NCBI GenBank assembly: GCA_031426355.1
Contig: JANPLD010000010.1
Coordinates: 15,016 to 79,015, forward strand
Source of the DNA: JANPLD01 sp031426355
Lineage (GTDB): Bacteria; Pseudomonadota; Alphaproteobacteria; Rickettsiales; UBA8987
DNA length: 64,000 nucleotides
Direction: 5' to 3'
The notes below the pieces were generated by a model. That model made no database searches, was not told the DNA's origin, and saw nothing but the letters and a program-made list of their open reading frames with translations. The translations under genes and the position numbers were made by a program. Below are positions 25,554-34,595 of this stretch, one piece after another; the stretch's first letter is position 1, and each line of letters opens with the position of its first letter.

Positions 25554-26517
25554 GTTCATATCCTGTTTTATCATAAGAGATTATTTTACCCGCTTTATCA
25601 ATGATCGTAATATATTGGGATTTTCTAGAAGGTTTAGAGTTTTTTGTTTGAATTTTACCTATTAGGCTTATTTTTATTCCAAGCACTTTCGAAATCGCCT
25701 CTATTTTAGCTCTGCTTGAAGGTTTTGCCGTAAAAATTAATTCATAATCATCACCGCCTGATATCTGCTCCTGAAAAAATCTATCCTTTAATGAAACCGG
25801 TATATTCTCTTTTTTTATCTCTGCGCTAACATCTGATGTTACGCATATATTTTCCAGATCCCTAAGCAAACCATCTGAAATATCAGTGCAGGAATTAACA
25901 ATTCCAACTAACTCCTCTCCAAGACTAATGCGCGGAGTAGGGGAGTTATATCTGCTGATGAAATAGCGTTTATCTTTTGAAGATAAATTTTTGATTTCTT
26001 CATTTAGGGTTTTAAGACCAACCCATCCATCACCAATATTTCCGCTTACATATATATCATCACCTGATTTCGCATTAGAGCGTAACAAGGCTTTCCCTTT
26101 CTTTACCTCACCTATCAAAGTGAGGGAAAAAAATAACTGTGAAGATGTTTTTACCGTATCACCGCCAATAAGATGTATCCCATATTCTTTATTTATTTCT
26201 GCCAGTTTTTTTGAAAAAGATTTAAACCATTTTTTATCCAGGCCTTTCCTTATTGAGCCCGTAAGCAGATAAAATTTAGGCGTTCCGCCGCATGATGCAA
26301 TATCTGAAAGGTTCGATGCAAGCAGCCTCGAAGCAATAACATCCGGCGCGCAGTCTTTAGGAAAATGAACGCCCTCAACCATGCCGTCCGTTGTAATTAC
26401 ATAATCATGCGGTTTATCTTTAGGTATTATTGCTATATCATCTTTTAATGAAAGAGCGCCTTTGAAACCCTGTGCAAGCGGGCGGAAATATTTTGATATG
26501 AGTTCAAATTCTTTCAT
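25543..26517 (-). CDS. thiL: Thiamine-monophosphate kinase
   Basis: ThiL phosphorylates thiamine monophosphate to thiamine pyrophosphate. The 324-residue protein of the PurM/ThiL fold shows the N-terminal YVITTDGMVEGVHF (metal-binding Asp), LLASNLSDIASCGGTPKFYLL, and the C-terminal DISDGLLRDLENI and ISGGDDYELIFT. It begins the thiL-lptM-lysA unit and overlaps the lptM-like gene by 11 bases. No TPP riboswitch is seen upstream. It is divergent from dnaX across 64 bases. Confidence 0.95.
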   Translation of the reverse strand: MKEFELISKYFRPLAQGFKGALSLKDDIAIIPKDKPHDYVITTDGMVEGVHFPKDCAPDVIASRLLASNLSDIASCGGTPKFYLLTGSIRKGLDKKWFKSFSKKLAEINKEYGIHLIGGDTVKTSSQLFFSLTLIGEVKKGKALLRSNAKSGDDIYVSGNIGDGWVGLKTLNEEIKNLSSKDKRYFISRYNSPTPRISLGEELVGIVNSCTDISDGLLRDLENICVTSDVSAEIKKENIPVSLKDRFFQEQISGGDDYELIFTAKPSSRAKIEAISKVLGIKISLIGKIQTKNSKPSRKSQYITIIDKAGKIISYDKTGYEHEL

Positions 26518-26581
26518 TTACTAAAAGAGATATTATGCTTAAAAGTATATTGTTGTCACACTAAACACTAATTAGAAGTTA

Positions 26582-27853
26582 ATGTCAAAATACCAGGTAC
26601 TTGCACGCAAATATCGTCCCAGAAAACTCTCTGAGCTTATCGGGCAGGATGTGCTGGTGCAGACATTATCAAACGCAATTTCGCAAAACAGGATTCCTCA
26701 CGCATTCGTTCTCACCGGTATCCGCGGTGTCGGTAAAACTTCCACCGCCAGAATTATCGCGCGTTCACTTCTTTGTATCGGCGCTGATGGTAAAAATGAA
26801 AATCCAACTGTTGAGCCATGCGGCGTTTGCCCTAATTGCCAGTCCATCACTAACGATAACCATGTAGATGTTATTGAGGTAGATGCTGCCAGTAGAACAG
26901 GCGTTAATGATATCCGCGAGATAATTGATCAGGTGAATTATTCCCCGGTGATGGGCAGATACAAAATATATATCATCGATGAAGTGCACATGCTTTCAAA
27001 AAGCGCTTTCAACGCGCTTCTCAAAACTTTGGAAGAACCGCCTTCGCACGTTAAATTTATTTTTGCGACTACTGAGGTCCGCAAAATTCCAGTAACTATC
27101 CTTTCAAGATGTATGCGTTTTGATCTTCCACGCGTTCCGCAGGATATTTTAATTACGCATTTTGCAAAAGTAGCAAAGCTTGAAGAAGCTGAGATTGACG
27201 ATGAAGCCATAAAAGTCATTTCTGATGCTTCTGAAGGTTCAGTTCGTGATGGCCTTTCCCTGCTTGATCAGGCGATAGTTGTTAACCTTGGCACAAAAGT
27301 TACTTCCGAAAGGGTTCGCCAGATGCTTGGTCTTTCAGATAAGGAAAAAGTTTTTGATCTGGTTTCAAAAATGCTGGTCGGCAGTTTTGAGCCTTCTCTC
27401 AAAATACTTTCTGAAATATATAATAGTGGCACTGATGCTGCAACTATCATCAAGGATATGCTAGATGTTACGCATAAGCTTTTAATCTATAAAGCCAGCC
27501 CAAACCTGCTTGACCCTAAGTTGGTTAGCGAAGCTGAAATAACAAAATGCAAAGAGATATTAAAAGATACTTCTCTGCCAAAACTTGCCCGCATGTGGCA
27601 GGTGCTGAATAAATCTATTGAGGAATCCAAATATTGTCCGAACGCCTTAATGGCGGCAGAAATGGCCGTTATCAAAAGCGCCTATACCGCAACTCTTCCA
27701 ACACCTGAAGAAATAATTAAAGGCACCGCATCAATACCTGAAGCAAGTAGAACGGAAATAAAAGAGAATAACGTTCAGTCTTTAAAGCAAAATATCCAGA
27801 CCCCACCTGAAGAAGAATTATTCGACTCAGAAAAAAAAAGCCTTCTGATCTAG
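26582..27853 (+). CDS. dnaX: DNA polymerase III subunit gamma (short dnaX product)
   Basis: DnaX is the motor of the clamp loader. Read without a frameshift it gives a 423-residue gamma-type product ending at TAG 27851-27853. The AAA+ core is complete: Walker A GIRGVGKTS (residues 46-54), a zinc site with Cys65, Cys80, Cys83 and Cys86, Walker B IIDEVHMLS, and the sensor motif LSRCMRFDL. Domain III ends about residue 370. Codons 417-419 are GAA AAA AAA within a run of nine A at 27831-27839, followed after four sense codons by the stop. A -1 shift in this run joins the frame to the tau extension. Confidence 0.95.
   Translation: MSKYQVLARKYRPRKLSELIGQDVLVQTLSNAISQNRIPHAFVLTGIRGVGKTSTARIIARSLLCIGADGKNENPTVEPCGVCPNCQSITNDNHVDVIEVDAASRTGVNDIREIIDQVNYSPVMGRYKIYIIDEVHMLSKSAFNALLKTLEEPPSHVKFIFATTEVRKIPVTILSRCMRFDLPRVPQDILITHFAKVAKLEEAEIDDEAIKVISDASEGSVRDGLSLLDQAIVVNLGTKVTSERVRQMLGLSDKEKVFDLVSKMLVGSFEPSLKILSEIYNSGTDAATIIKDMLDVTHKLLIYKASPNLLDPKLVSEAEITKCKEILKDTSLPKLARMWQVLNKSIEESKYCPNALMAAEMAVIKSAYTATLPTPEEIIKGTASIPEASRTEIKENNVQSLKQNIQTPPEEELFDSEKKSLLI
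27831..27839 (+). other. dnaX: Nine-A slippery site in dnaX
   Basis: The frame-0 reading is GAA AAA AAA AGC, so A-AAA-AAA is in register for -1 slippage of the two decoding tRNAs, and nine A would also allow transcriptional slippage as known for Thermus dnaX. A GCCTTC/GAAGGC pairing (27840-27845 with 27895-27900), or a local CCTTC-CACT-GAAGG hairpin (27888-27900), could stimulate it. Confidence 0.8.
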
Positions 27854-28278
27854 ATTCTGGTTCTCTGGCAGTCACTCATGATATCCCTTCCACTGAAGGC
27901 CTAATGATATCAAGTTCCTTTGAGGAATTTGTTTCGCAGATTAAAAATGGTGGTGAGAACCTTATTGCTTCATGGTTGCAAAATATAAAGGTCGCAGAAT
28001 TTAATACTGAAAAGCACATTATTAAAATTATAATGCCGGTCGATTTTTCATTTTTCTCACAAAAGGAATTTGTCGAGAAAGTTCGTGTTGTAACCGGCAA
28101 TAACTGGGTTTTAGATGTGGTCGACCCCGGTTTTGTTACCAACGCAGATGCGGTGATTTCTATAAAAGAAAAGAAGCTGATTGAGATTGAGAATCGTAAA
28201 AAAGAAGCTATAAATAGTCCTATTATTAAACAGATATGCAATGAATTCAAAGGCGCAGAAATTATTTCCGTAGCTTAA
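27838..28278 (+). CDS. dnaX: DNA polymerase III tau C-terminal extension (after -1 shift)
   Basis: This frame is open without interruption from the A9 run to TAA 28276-28278 and adds 146 residues to the first 419, giving a tau of about 565 residues. The extension has a Ser/Asp/Thr linker followed by a compact domain (SSFEEFVSQIKNGGENLIASWLQN, KIIMPVDFSFFSQKEFVEKV, GNNWVLDVVDPG) and a helical tail (PIIKQICNEFKGAEI) like the tau domain that contacts the polymerase alpha subunit. An ATG at 27904 could look like a separate gene start, but it has no ribosome-binding site and the domain belongs to tau. Confidence 0.85.
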   Translation, partial: KPSDLDSGSLAVTHDIPSTEGLMISSSFEEFVSQIKNGGENLIASWLQNIKVAEFNTEKHIIKIIMPVDFSFFSQKEFVEKVRVVTGNNWVLDVVDPGFVTNADAVISIKEKKLIEIENRKKEAINSPIIKQICNEFKGAEIISVA

Positions 28279-28317
28279 TTCTAAACTCTAAATACTAACA
28301 ACTAAATTCTAGATCAT

Positions 28318-28638
28318 ATGAACATCCAGCAATTAATGAAACAAGCGCAGCAGATGCAAAAAAAACTTATGGACGCGCAAGCACAGGTTGAACTGCTTGA
28401 GATCGAAGGCTCTGCAGGCGGCGGAATGGTTAAAATAACCATCAATGGCAAAGGCGCTGCAAAATCTATCTCTATTGACCCTAAACTTATGGATCCTAGC
28501 GAAAAAGAAATGCTTGAAGACCTTATCGTTGCAGCTATAAATGATGCTAATACTAAGAAGGAAGATGAATCCAATAAGAAAATGGGCGATCTTACTGGTG
28601 GTATGAACCTCCCGGCTGGCTTTAAATTACCTATGTAA
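28318..28638 (+). CDS. ybaB: YbaB/EbfC family nucleoid-associated protein
   Basis: The 106-residue protein is a small DNA-binding nucleoid protein: an N-terminal coiled helix (MNIQQLMKQAQQMQKKLMDAQ), a beta region (EGSAGGGMVKITINGKG) and a C-terminal helix LEDLIVAAINDAN. It is usually encoded between dnaX and recR; here it follows dnaX by 39 bases, but recR is absent and purF follows. The short spacer after dnaX (28279-28317) is built of CTAAA-like repeats. Confidence 0.95.
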   Translation: MNIQQLMKQAQQMQKKLMDAQAQVELLEIEGSAGGGMVKITINGKGAAKSISIDPKLMDPSEKEMLEDLIVAAINDANTKKEDESNKKMGDLTGGMNLPAGFKLPM

Positions 28639-28686
28639 TCTATTGCATGTTTCTGCAAATCTTGCTATCACGCACGCAGAAATCAT

Positions 28687-30225
28687 GTGGAATCTATGTA
28701 TCATTTTAAGAACAAGCTCCAATCCTCTCCCGCCCGCAATCTATCACCTATAAATCAGTTCGTTTCCCCATATGAGGAATGCGGCGTATTTGGCGCTTGC
28801 GGAACTCTTGATGCTGCGGCGCATACTGCGCTAGGCTTGCACGCTCTCCAGCACAGGGGTCAGGAAGCCGCAGGGATAGTATCTTGTGAAACAAATTCTG
28901 ACAGGTCACTTTCGAATCTTCACCACCATCATGCGATCGGTAAAGTTGGTGATAACTTTGGTGATGGAGTTATCATAGCTAAGTTAAGAGGTTTTTCTGC
29001 GATCGGCCATAACAGATATTCAACAACTGGTGGCTCAGTAAATGCCGCAAATATTCAGCCTTTAATAGCGGAGCTTAGCTTTGGAGCGCTTGCGCTAGCT
29101 CATAACGGTAACCTCACTAACGCCGCAATCATCAGGAAAAAACTTATTTCTGAAGGTTCAATATTCCGCACTACTATGGATACCGAAGTTGTTATCCATT
29201 TAATGGCACGCTCCGGCAAAAATAATATTAAAGATGCCCTTATAGAGGCCCTTAAAAAAATTGAAGGTGGTTATTCCTTAATAGTCCTCGATAAAGATTA
29301 TCTTATCGGTGCCCGCGATCCATACGGTATAAGGCCGCTAATGCTCGGCAGGTTAGGGGATGCCTACTTCCTTGCTTCTGAAACCTGCGCTTTTGATATA
29401 ATCGGCGCGCAGCACGTTCGTGATATTGCTCCCGGCGAGATTATCATAATTGATAAAAAGAAGGTTCATGAGCAGAAGCCGAAAAAAGAAGCAACCGAAT
29501 CACTTTTCCCATTCCCGAAAGTGAATCCAAGATTCTGTATTTTCGAATTCGTATATTTTTCCCGCCCAGATTCGCAGATCGAGAATAAAGATGTTTATGC
29601 CGTCCGTAAAAGAATGGGCGCAGAACTTTCCCGCGAGAACCCTATTGAAGCTGATATAGTTATCCCGGTGCCGGATTCCGGCGTTGCCTCCGCCCTTGGT
29701 TATGCTGAAGAAGCAAAATGCCAGTTCGAACTTGGAATAATCAGGAACCATTATGTCGGCAGAACTTTTATCGAACCAACTGACCAGATCAGGAATCTCG
29801 GTGTAAAGTTAAAGCATAATGCTAACCGTTCAGTTATTGAAGGCAAAAGGGTCGTACTTGTTGATGACAGTATTGTCCGCGGCACTACTTCCAAAAAGAT
29901 AGTTGCCATGGTGCGTGATGCCGGCGCAAAAGAAGTTCACATGCGTATAGCGAGCCCTGCAACAACCAATGCTTGTTTTTATGGTATTGATACCCCCTCA
30001 ACTGAAAAGCTTCTGGCATCTCACATGACCACTGAAGAAATTTGCAAATTTATCGGCGCAGATTCCCTTGCTTATCTTTCGGTTGATTCATTATACCGTG
30101 CGGTAGGTGAGGCAAAAAGAAATAATGAGATCCCTCAATATTGTGATGCATGCTTTACTGGCGATTACGCGGTGGAACTAAAAGATAAAAATGCCGGGCT
30201 GGTAAATAAAGGTTACGATTGCTAA
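28687..30225 (+). CDS. purF: Amidophosphoribosyltransferase
   Basis: PurF makes phosphoribosylamine from PRPP and glutamine, the first committed step of purine synthesis. The mature Ntn-hydrolase begins at the Cys in EECGVFG (residue 32 here), implying an N-terminal propeptide. The rest shows LQHRGQEAAGI, GHNRYSTTG, LAHNGNLTNA, and the PRPP loop VVLVDDSIVRGTTSKKI. The start may be GTG 28687 or ATG 28696 (three codons shorter, with GTGGA upstream); the difference affects only the propeptide. PurL is at 31.4 kb on the other strand. Confidence 0.96.
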   Translation: MESMYHFKNKLQSSPARNLSPINQFVSPYEECGVFGACGTLDAAAHTALGLHALQHRGQEAAGIVSCETNSDRSLSNLHHHHAIGKVGDNFGDGVIIAKLRGFSAIGHNRYSTTGGSVNAANIQPLIAELSFGALALAHNGNLTNAAIIRKKLISEGSIFRTTMDTEVVIHLMARSGKNNIKDALIEALKKIEGGYSLIVLDKDYLIGARDPYGIRPLMLGRLGDAYFLASETCAFDIIGAQHVRDIAPGEIIIIDKKKVHEQKPKKEATESLFPFPKVNPRFCIFEFVYFSRPDSQIENKDVYAVRKRMGAELSRENPIEADIVIPVPDSGVASALGYAEEAKCQFELGIIRNHYVGRTFIEPTDQIRNLGVKLKHNANRSVIEGKRVVLVDDSIVRGTTSKKIVAMVRDAGAKEVHMRIASPATTNACFYGIDTPSTEKLLASHMTTEEICKFIGADSLAYLSVDSLYRAVGEAKRNNEIPQYCDACFTGDYAVELKDKNAGLVNKGYDC

Positions 30226-30238
30226 TCATATTATATTC

Positions 30239-31417
30239 ATGAAACAGTTTGATGTAATAATTATCGGTGCAGGCGCAGCAGGCCTCATGTGCGCTATTGA
30301 AGCAGGAAAACGCGGCCGCAGCGTTCTAGTGATCGACCATTCAAAATCTGTTGGTGAGAAGATTCGTATCTCCGGCGGTGGCAGATGCAACTTTACCAAT
30401 ATCAACACTACACCTGAAAATTTCCTGTCAGAAAACCCACGGTTTTGTATCTCTGCATTAAAGCGCTATACCCAGTTTGATTTTATAAACCTGATAAAAA
30501 AACATAATATTTATTTCCACGAAAAAACTTTGGGACAGCTTTTCTGCGATGAATCTGCCCAGCAGATAATTGATATGCTTCTTGAGGAATGCCGAGCAGT
30601 AAAAGTTCAGCTAACCTTAAATACTGCAATTTCTGATATATCAAAAAGCGGTGATAAATTTGAATTCAAAAGCGAAAATGAAAATTTCAGATGTAGTTCA
30701 TTAGTAATCGCATCCGGCGGTCTTTCAATTCCAAAAATAGGCGCAACTCCTTTTGGTTATGAAGTTGCAAAACAGTTCGATATAAAAGTTGTTCCGCCAA
30801 GGGCAGGGCTTGTTCCATTCACATTCAGCGAGGAAAAACTTTTAAGATATAAAGACTTGGCCGGTATCGCGCTTGATGTTGAAGTTTCCTGCAATGGTAA
30901 AAGCTTCAGGGAAGCCATGCTATTCACCCACCGCGGTCTTAGTGGCCCGGCAATATTGCAGATATCTTCCTACTGGAAAAATAATGACGATATCATAATA
31001 AACCTGCTTCCTGATATGAACGCGTTCGAATATCTAGAAGAGGGCAGGCTGGAAGCGCCAAGGATTGAACTCTATAACGCGCTTTCAAATATCTTCCCGA
31101 AAAGATTCGCCCAGTTTATTTGTGAAGAGAATTATTTCAATGGCAGGTTATGTGATTTCTCTAACTCCCAGTTCCAGATAGTCGCCGATACTCTTCATGG
31201 CTGGAGAATTAAACCTGATGGTACCGAAGGTTACCGCACTGCAGAAGTTACCTTAGGCGGAGTTTCCACTGATGAATTATCTTCCAAAACTTTTGAAGCA
31301 AAAAAAGTTCCCGGCCTATTTTTCATCGGCGAGGTCATGGATGTAACCGGTCATTTAGGTGGCTACAACTTCCAGTGGGCATGGTCTTCAGGCTACGCCT
31401 GCGGACAGTTCGCCTAG
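30239..31417 (+). CDS. BaiN/HI0933-family flavoprotein
   Basis: The 392-residue protein belongs to the HI0933/YhiN (BaiN-like) flavoprotein family. It has an N-terminal FAD-binding Rossmann motif VIIIGAGAAGLMCAIEAGKRG (residues about 6-26), the family signature ISGGGRCNFTN, and a C-terminal FAD closure FFIGEVMDVTGHLGGYNFQWAW. The substrate is unknown in most bacteria. It follows purF after 13 bases and overlaps the end of convergent purL by four bases. Confidence 0.9.
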   Translation: MKQFDVIIIGAGAAGLMCAIEAGKRGRSVLVIDHSKSVGEKIRISGGGRCNFTNINTTPENFLSENPRFCISALKRYTQFDFINLIKKHNIYFHEKTLGQLFCDESAQQIIDMLLEECRAVKVQLTLNTAISDISKSGDKFEFKSENENFRCSSLVIASGGLSIPKIGATPFGYEVAKQFDIKVVPPRAGLVPFTFSEEKLLRYKDLAGIALDVEVSCNGKSFREAMLFTHRGLSGPAILQISSYWKNNDDIIINLLPDMNAFEYLEEGRLEAPRIELYNALSNIFPKRFAQFICEENYFNGRLCDFSNSQFQIVADTLHGWRIKPDGTEGYRTAEVTLGGVSTDELSSKTFEAKKVPGLFFIGEVMDVTGHLGGYNFQWAWSSGYACGQFA

Positions 31418-33627
31418 TTATCCATCAACTTCGGCAAAGTTCCACTATAAGCTTTCTGCAATTCGATAAGCGAAACTTCTTCCTTGCCGAGCTTAAGTGA
31501 CATACCGCCAGTATCACCAATAACAGTAGCTGAAACACCCATTTCAGGCGCTTTAGTAAGTATCCTTTCAGCTGATTCCTGGGGCGCGGTAATTATATAT
31601 CTTCCCTGGTCTTCACCAAATGCACGCGCGTAAGTTACGGAAATATCAATGGTCGCACCTATGTTTCCAGCCATTGCCATTTCAGCGATAGCAACTAATT
31701 GCCCACCATCAGATATATCGTGGCATGCAGATATCCAGCCTTGGTCAATACAGAACAAAATAAAGTCCGCATTGTTTTTTTCAATGTTAAGATCAACATA
31801 AGGTGGTGCATATCCTTCTTTTATTCCAAGTATTTCCTCAGCAAAAACTGTAGCGCCAAGATGCCCTATCATATCACCAATACGGATAATAACATGGCCT
31901 TCTTTTTTAAATGTTGCCGTTATAGTCTTAGAAATATCTTCAATTAAACCAACTCCGCCAACAGCAGGTGTCGGTTTGATGGATTTACCTAAAGTATCAT
32001 TGTAAAGTGACGCATTACCCGAAACAACAGGGTATGAAAGCGCTTCACATGCTTCCGCCATTCCAGCTAAAGCCCCAACTATCTGTCCCATGATCTCCGG
32101 CTTTTCCGGGTTACCAAAATTGAGACAATTTGTTATCGCAAGTGGTTTCGCGCCAACTGATACTAAATTCCTGTAGCTTTCTGCAACGGCCTGTTTTCCG
32201 CCTTCTTGAGGGTTTGCATAAACATATCTTGGTGTGCAGTCAGTCGTGATTGCTATTCCTTTTTTAGTTCCATGAACTCTCACCACAGCCGCATCTCCGC
32301 CCGGCGCCTGAATTGTATCATTCATCACGCGATGGTCATACTGTTCCCATATCCATTTTTTTGAACATATATTTGGTGATGCCAGAAGTCTTTTTAACAC
32401 GTCGAAAAGGTCTTTCTCAACCGCAGGCTTTTCATAATTAAAATATGGTTTGATCTCGGTTGGCTTCCATGGCCTGTCATAAACAGGTGCATTTTCTGAA
32501 AGCGGAAGTATCGGCAGATCGCATTCTATTTTGCCATGATGCTTAAGTATTAACCTTCCAGTATCTGTAACTTTCCCGATTATCGCAGAATCAATATCCC
32601 ATTTATCAAAAATACTATGGGCAAAATCTTCTTTGCCTTCCTTGATAACAATTAACATGCGTTCTTGTGATTCAGATAGCATCATCTCATAAGCGGTCAT
32701 GTTCTCTTCACGCTGCGGAACATTATCTAAAATAAGTTCAACCCCGGTACCGCCTTTTGCCGCCATTTCAAGTGATGAAGATGTTAACCCTGCTGCACCC
32801 ATATCCTGTATCGCAACAATCGCATCACTCTGCATAAGTTCTAAGCACGCTTCAATTAATTTCTTCTCTGCAAATGGGTCTCCTACCTGAACCGTTGGGC
32901 GTTTCTCTTCAGACTTCTCATCAAACTCAGCTGATGCCATGGTCGCGCCATGGATACCATCGCGCCCTGTTTTTGAACCTGCATAAAGAATCGCCGCTCC
33001 AACCTTGCTGGCAGCCGAATAGAATATCTTATCTTTCTCAGCAAGCCCAACTGCCATTGCGTTCACTAAGATATTTCCGTTAAAACTTTCATCAAAATTT
33101 GTCTCGCCACCAACCGTCGGAACGCCAACGCAGTTACCATAACCACCAATACCGTTAACAACTCCTTTAAGAAGGAATTTAGTTTTTGGATGGTTCATCG
33201 AACCAAAGCGTAGAGCATTCATTAATGCAACCGGCCTTGCGCCCATTGTGAATACGTCTCTTAATATTCCGCCAACACCTGTCGCAGAACCTTGGTAAGG
33301 TTCAATATATGAAGGGTGATTATGACTCTCCATCTTGAATATCACCGCATGGTTATCACCAAAATCAATAACGCCTGCATTTTCACCCGGGCCGCAAATA
33401 ACCTGCGGGCCTTTCGTCGGGAGTTTTTTAATATGTTTGCGCGTAGACTTGTAAGAGCAATGCTCACTCCACATCACTGAGAAAATACCAAGCTCAACCA
33501 TGTTAGGTTTGCGTCCTAATATCTCAAGTATCTTCGCATACTCTTCATCGGTCAGTTTATGGTTTTTTAGAACTTCGCTATCAATAACAAAATCCTGTCT
33601 TCCCTGCTTTAATGCTTCTTGTGCCAT
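31414..33627 (-). CDS. purL: Phosphoribosylformylglycinamidine synthase, large subunit
   Basis: The small-type PurL (737 residues) converts FGAR to FGAM together with PurS and PurQ. Motifs are the N-terminal MWSEHCSYKSTR, FKMESHNHPSYIEPYQGSATGVGGI (metal and substrate loop), VGVPTVGGE, and the second half with GDAAVVRVHGTKKG and the C-terminal CHDISDGGQLVA. No glutaminase domain is present, as expected for the alphaproteobacterial/Gram-positive form, so purQ and purS must lie elsewhere. It is followed by convergent genes on the left. Confidence 0.97.
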   Translation of the reverse strand: MAQEALKQGRQDFVIDSEVLKNHKLTDEEYAKILEILGRKPNMVELGIFSVMWSEHCSYKSTRKHIKKLPTKGPQVICGPGENAGVIDFGDNHAVIFKMESHNHPSYIEPYQGSATGVGGILRDVFTMGARPVALMNALRFGSMNHPKTKFLLKGVVNGIGGYGNCVGVPTVGGETNFDESFNGNILVNAMAVGLAEKDKIFYSAASKVGAAILYAGSKTGRDGIHGATMASAEFDEKSEEKRPTVQVGDPFAEKKLIEACLELMQSDAIVAIQDMGAAGLTSSSLEMAAKGGTGVELILDNVPQREENMTAYEMMLSESQERMLIVIKEGKEDFAHSIFDKWDIDSAIIGKVTDTGRLILKHHGKIECDLPILPLSENAPVYDRPWKPTEIKPYFNYEKPAVEKDLFDVLKRLLASPNICSKKWIWEQYDHRVMNDTIQAPGGDAAVVRVHGTKKGIAITTDCTPRYVYANPQEGGKQAVAESYRNLVSVGAKPLAITNCLNFGNPEKPEIMGQIVGALAGMAEACEALSYPVVSGNASLYNDTLGKSIKPTPAVGGVGLIEDISKTITATFKKEGHVIIRIGDMIGHLGATVFAEEILGIKEGYAPPYVDLNIEKNNADFILFCIDQGWISACHDISDGGQLVAIAEMAMAGNIGATIDISVTYARAFGEDQGRYIITAPQESAERILTKAPEMGVSATVIGDTGGMSLKLGKEEVSLIELQKAYSGTLPKLMDN

Positions 33628-33733
33628 CTTAAAATATAATTAGAAATTTGCGGCTTTATTAGCAGAATAATTGAGGGTTTACTAGAAAAAATAAGCAGTA
33701 ATTTACGGGTAATTTTTAGTAATTAATGGTTAT

Positions 33734-33889
33734 TTAAAAATCTGACACTCTGCCTTTAACACTCCAGTCACCATGTTTTGTAGTGCCTTCTTTCGGCCCA
33801 CCAATTTCCTTTATCTTTGAAAGTATCTCTTCAAGCTCTTCATTATTTTTAGGATGCGGTACCTGATTTTCCAATTTAATTTCTGTCAT
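33734..33889 (-). CDS. SDHAF4/DUF1674 family small protein
   Basis: This 51-residue gene is easily overlooked because of its size. The C-terminal half reads IGGPKEGTTKHGDWSVKGR then VSDF, matching the conserved tail of the SDHAF4 (DUF1674) family, P-x-R-Y-G-D-W-E-x-x-G-R-x-x-D-F. In mitochondria and alphaproteobacteria this factor helps insert FAD into the succinate dehydrogenase flavoprotein subunit. The ATG at 33889 is 7 bases after the lipoprotein stop on the same strand. No sdh gene is in the window, so it is physically separated from its complex. Confidence 0.8.
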   Translation of the reverse strand: MTEIKLENQVPHPKNNEELEEILSKIKEIGGPKEGTTKHGDWSVKGRVSDF

Positions 33890-33896
33890 AATGTAA

Positions 33897-34595
33897 CTAT
33901 AACTTTAGCTTTTGAAGTGATGTTTTAATTCCTTTTGAAATTTCAGATTTTATTAAGATTTTAATATTTTCCAATTCGTTAGCAGTATAATCTTTTGGGT
34001 TTTCCTTCCAGATTATATCACATTTTAAAGGAGTATCATCAGTAAAACCCCATTCCCAAGCAAGCTCTCTTTCTTGGGTGGTATCAAATACATAAGTAGA
34101 AAATAATGAATACGGGCAGCCACCATCGCTAAATAGATTAACTCTTTTAAATAATCCATACCCGCCTTGCATAAGGGGCGCGTTATCATAAAGCGTTGGC
34201 CTGATCCATATTAAAGTATCCGCCCCTGCTTCTCTTGAAAGTTTAAAAACCTCAGTAATATCGTCTAGATATTCCACCTGTTTTTTAGGATTATTTGCTT
34301 TTCTGACAATTTTAATATTAGCATTAGGCTTAGATTTTTTTAATTCTGAAAGTGCAATATTTTCTGAGAAATCTCTTATTCCAAATTCAGGAACACTTAA
34401 TGTTTTTTCTTCATTCCCAAAGATTGTAATGCCAATAAAAGTATGGTTCATTTCTTCTGTAAAGCCTGAATAAACAGCTATATTTTTGATCTTGGCCTGA
34501 TCTTCTGTAGAAACTGATCTTTTTATTCCAAGTGCTGTACAGCTACAAAGTAATAGGGTAATAAAAAGTACACTAAGGTGTTTAATAAATTTCAT
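33897..34595 (-). CDS. Putative lipoprotein
   Basis: The 232-residue protein starts with a lipoprotein signal (MKFIKHLSVLFITLLLCSC, lipobox LCSC at about residue 19) and is therefore probably membrane-attached on the periplasmic side. The mature part has no family I recognise; it contains TLIWIRPTLYDNAPLMQGGYGLF and a Trp/Glu motif LAWEWGF, with a helical C-terminus. It is 1 base from the end of rpe and 7 bases upstream of the SDHAF4 gene, so the three may be co-transcribed as rpe-lipoprotein-SDHAF4. Confidence 0.75.
   Translation of the reverse strand: MKFIKHLSVLFITLLLCSCTALGIKRSVSTEDQAKIKNIAVYSGFTEEMNHTFIGITIFGNEEKTLSVPEFGIRDFSENIALSELKKSKPNANIKIVRKANNPKKQVEYLDDITEVFKLSREAGADTLIWIRPTLYDNAPLMQGGYGLFKRVNLFSDGGCPYSLFSTYVFDTTQERELAWEWGFTDDTPLKCDIIWKENPKDYTANELENIKILIKSEISKGIKTSLQKLKL

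Noticed and set aside
26582..28278. dnaX as a frameshifted pseudogene or as two separate genes
   Set aside because: The A9 run lies exactly at the gamma/tau junction and in the right register; the downstream frame is open from the run onward and encodes the tau domain, so slippage is the better explanation.
27904..28278. Separate gene starting at ATG 27904
   Set aside because: No ribosome-binding site, and the frame is open upstream into the dnaX slippery site.
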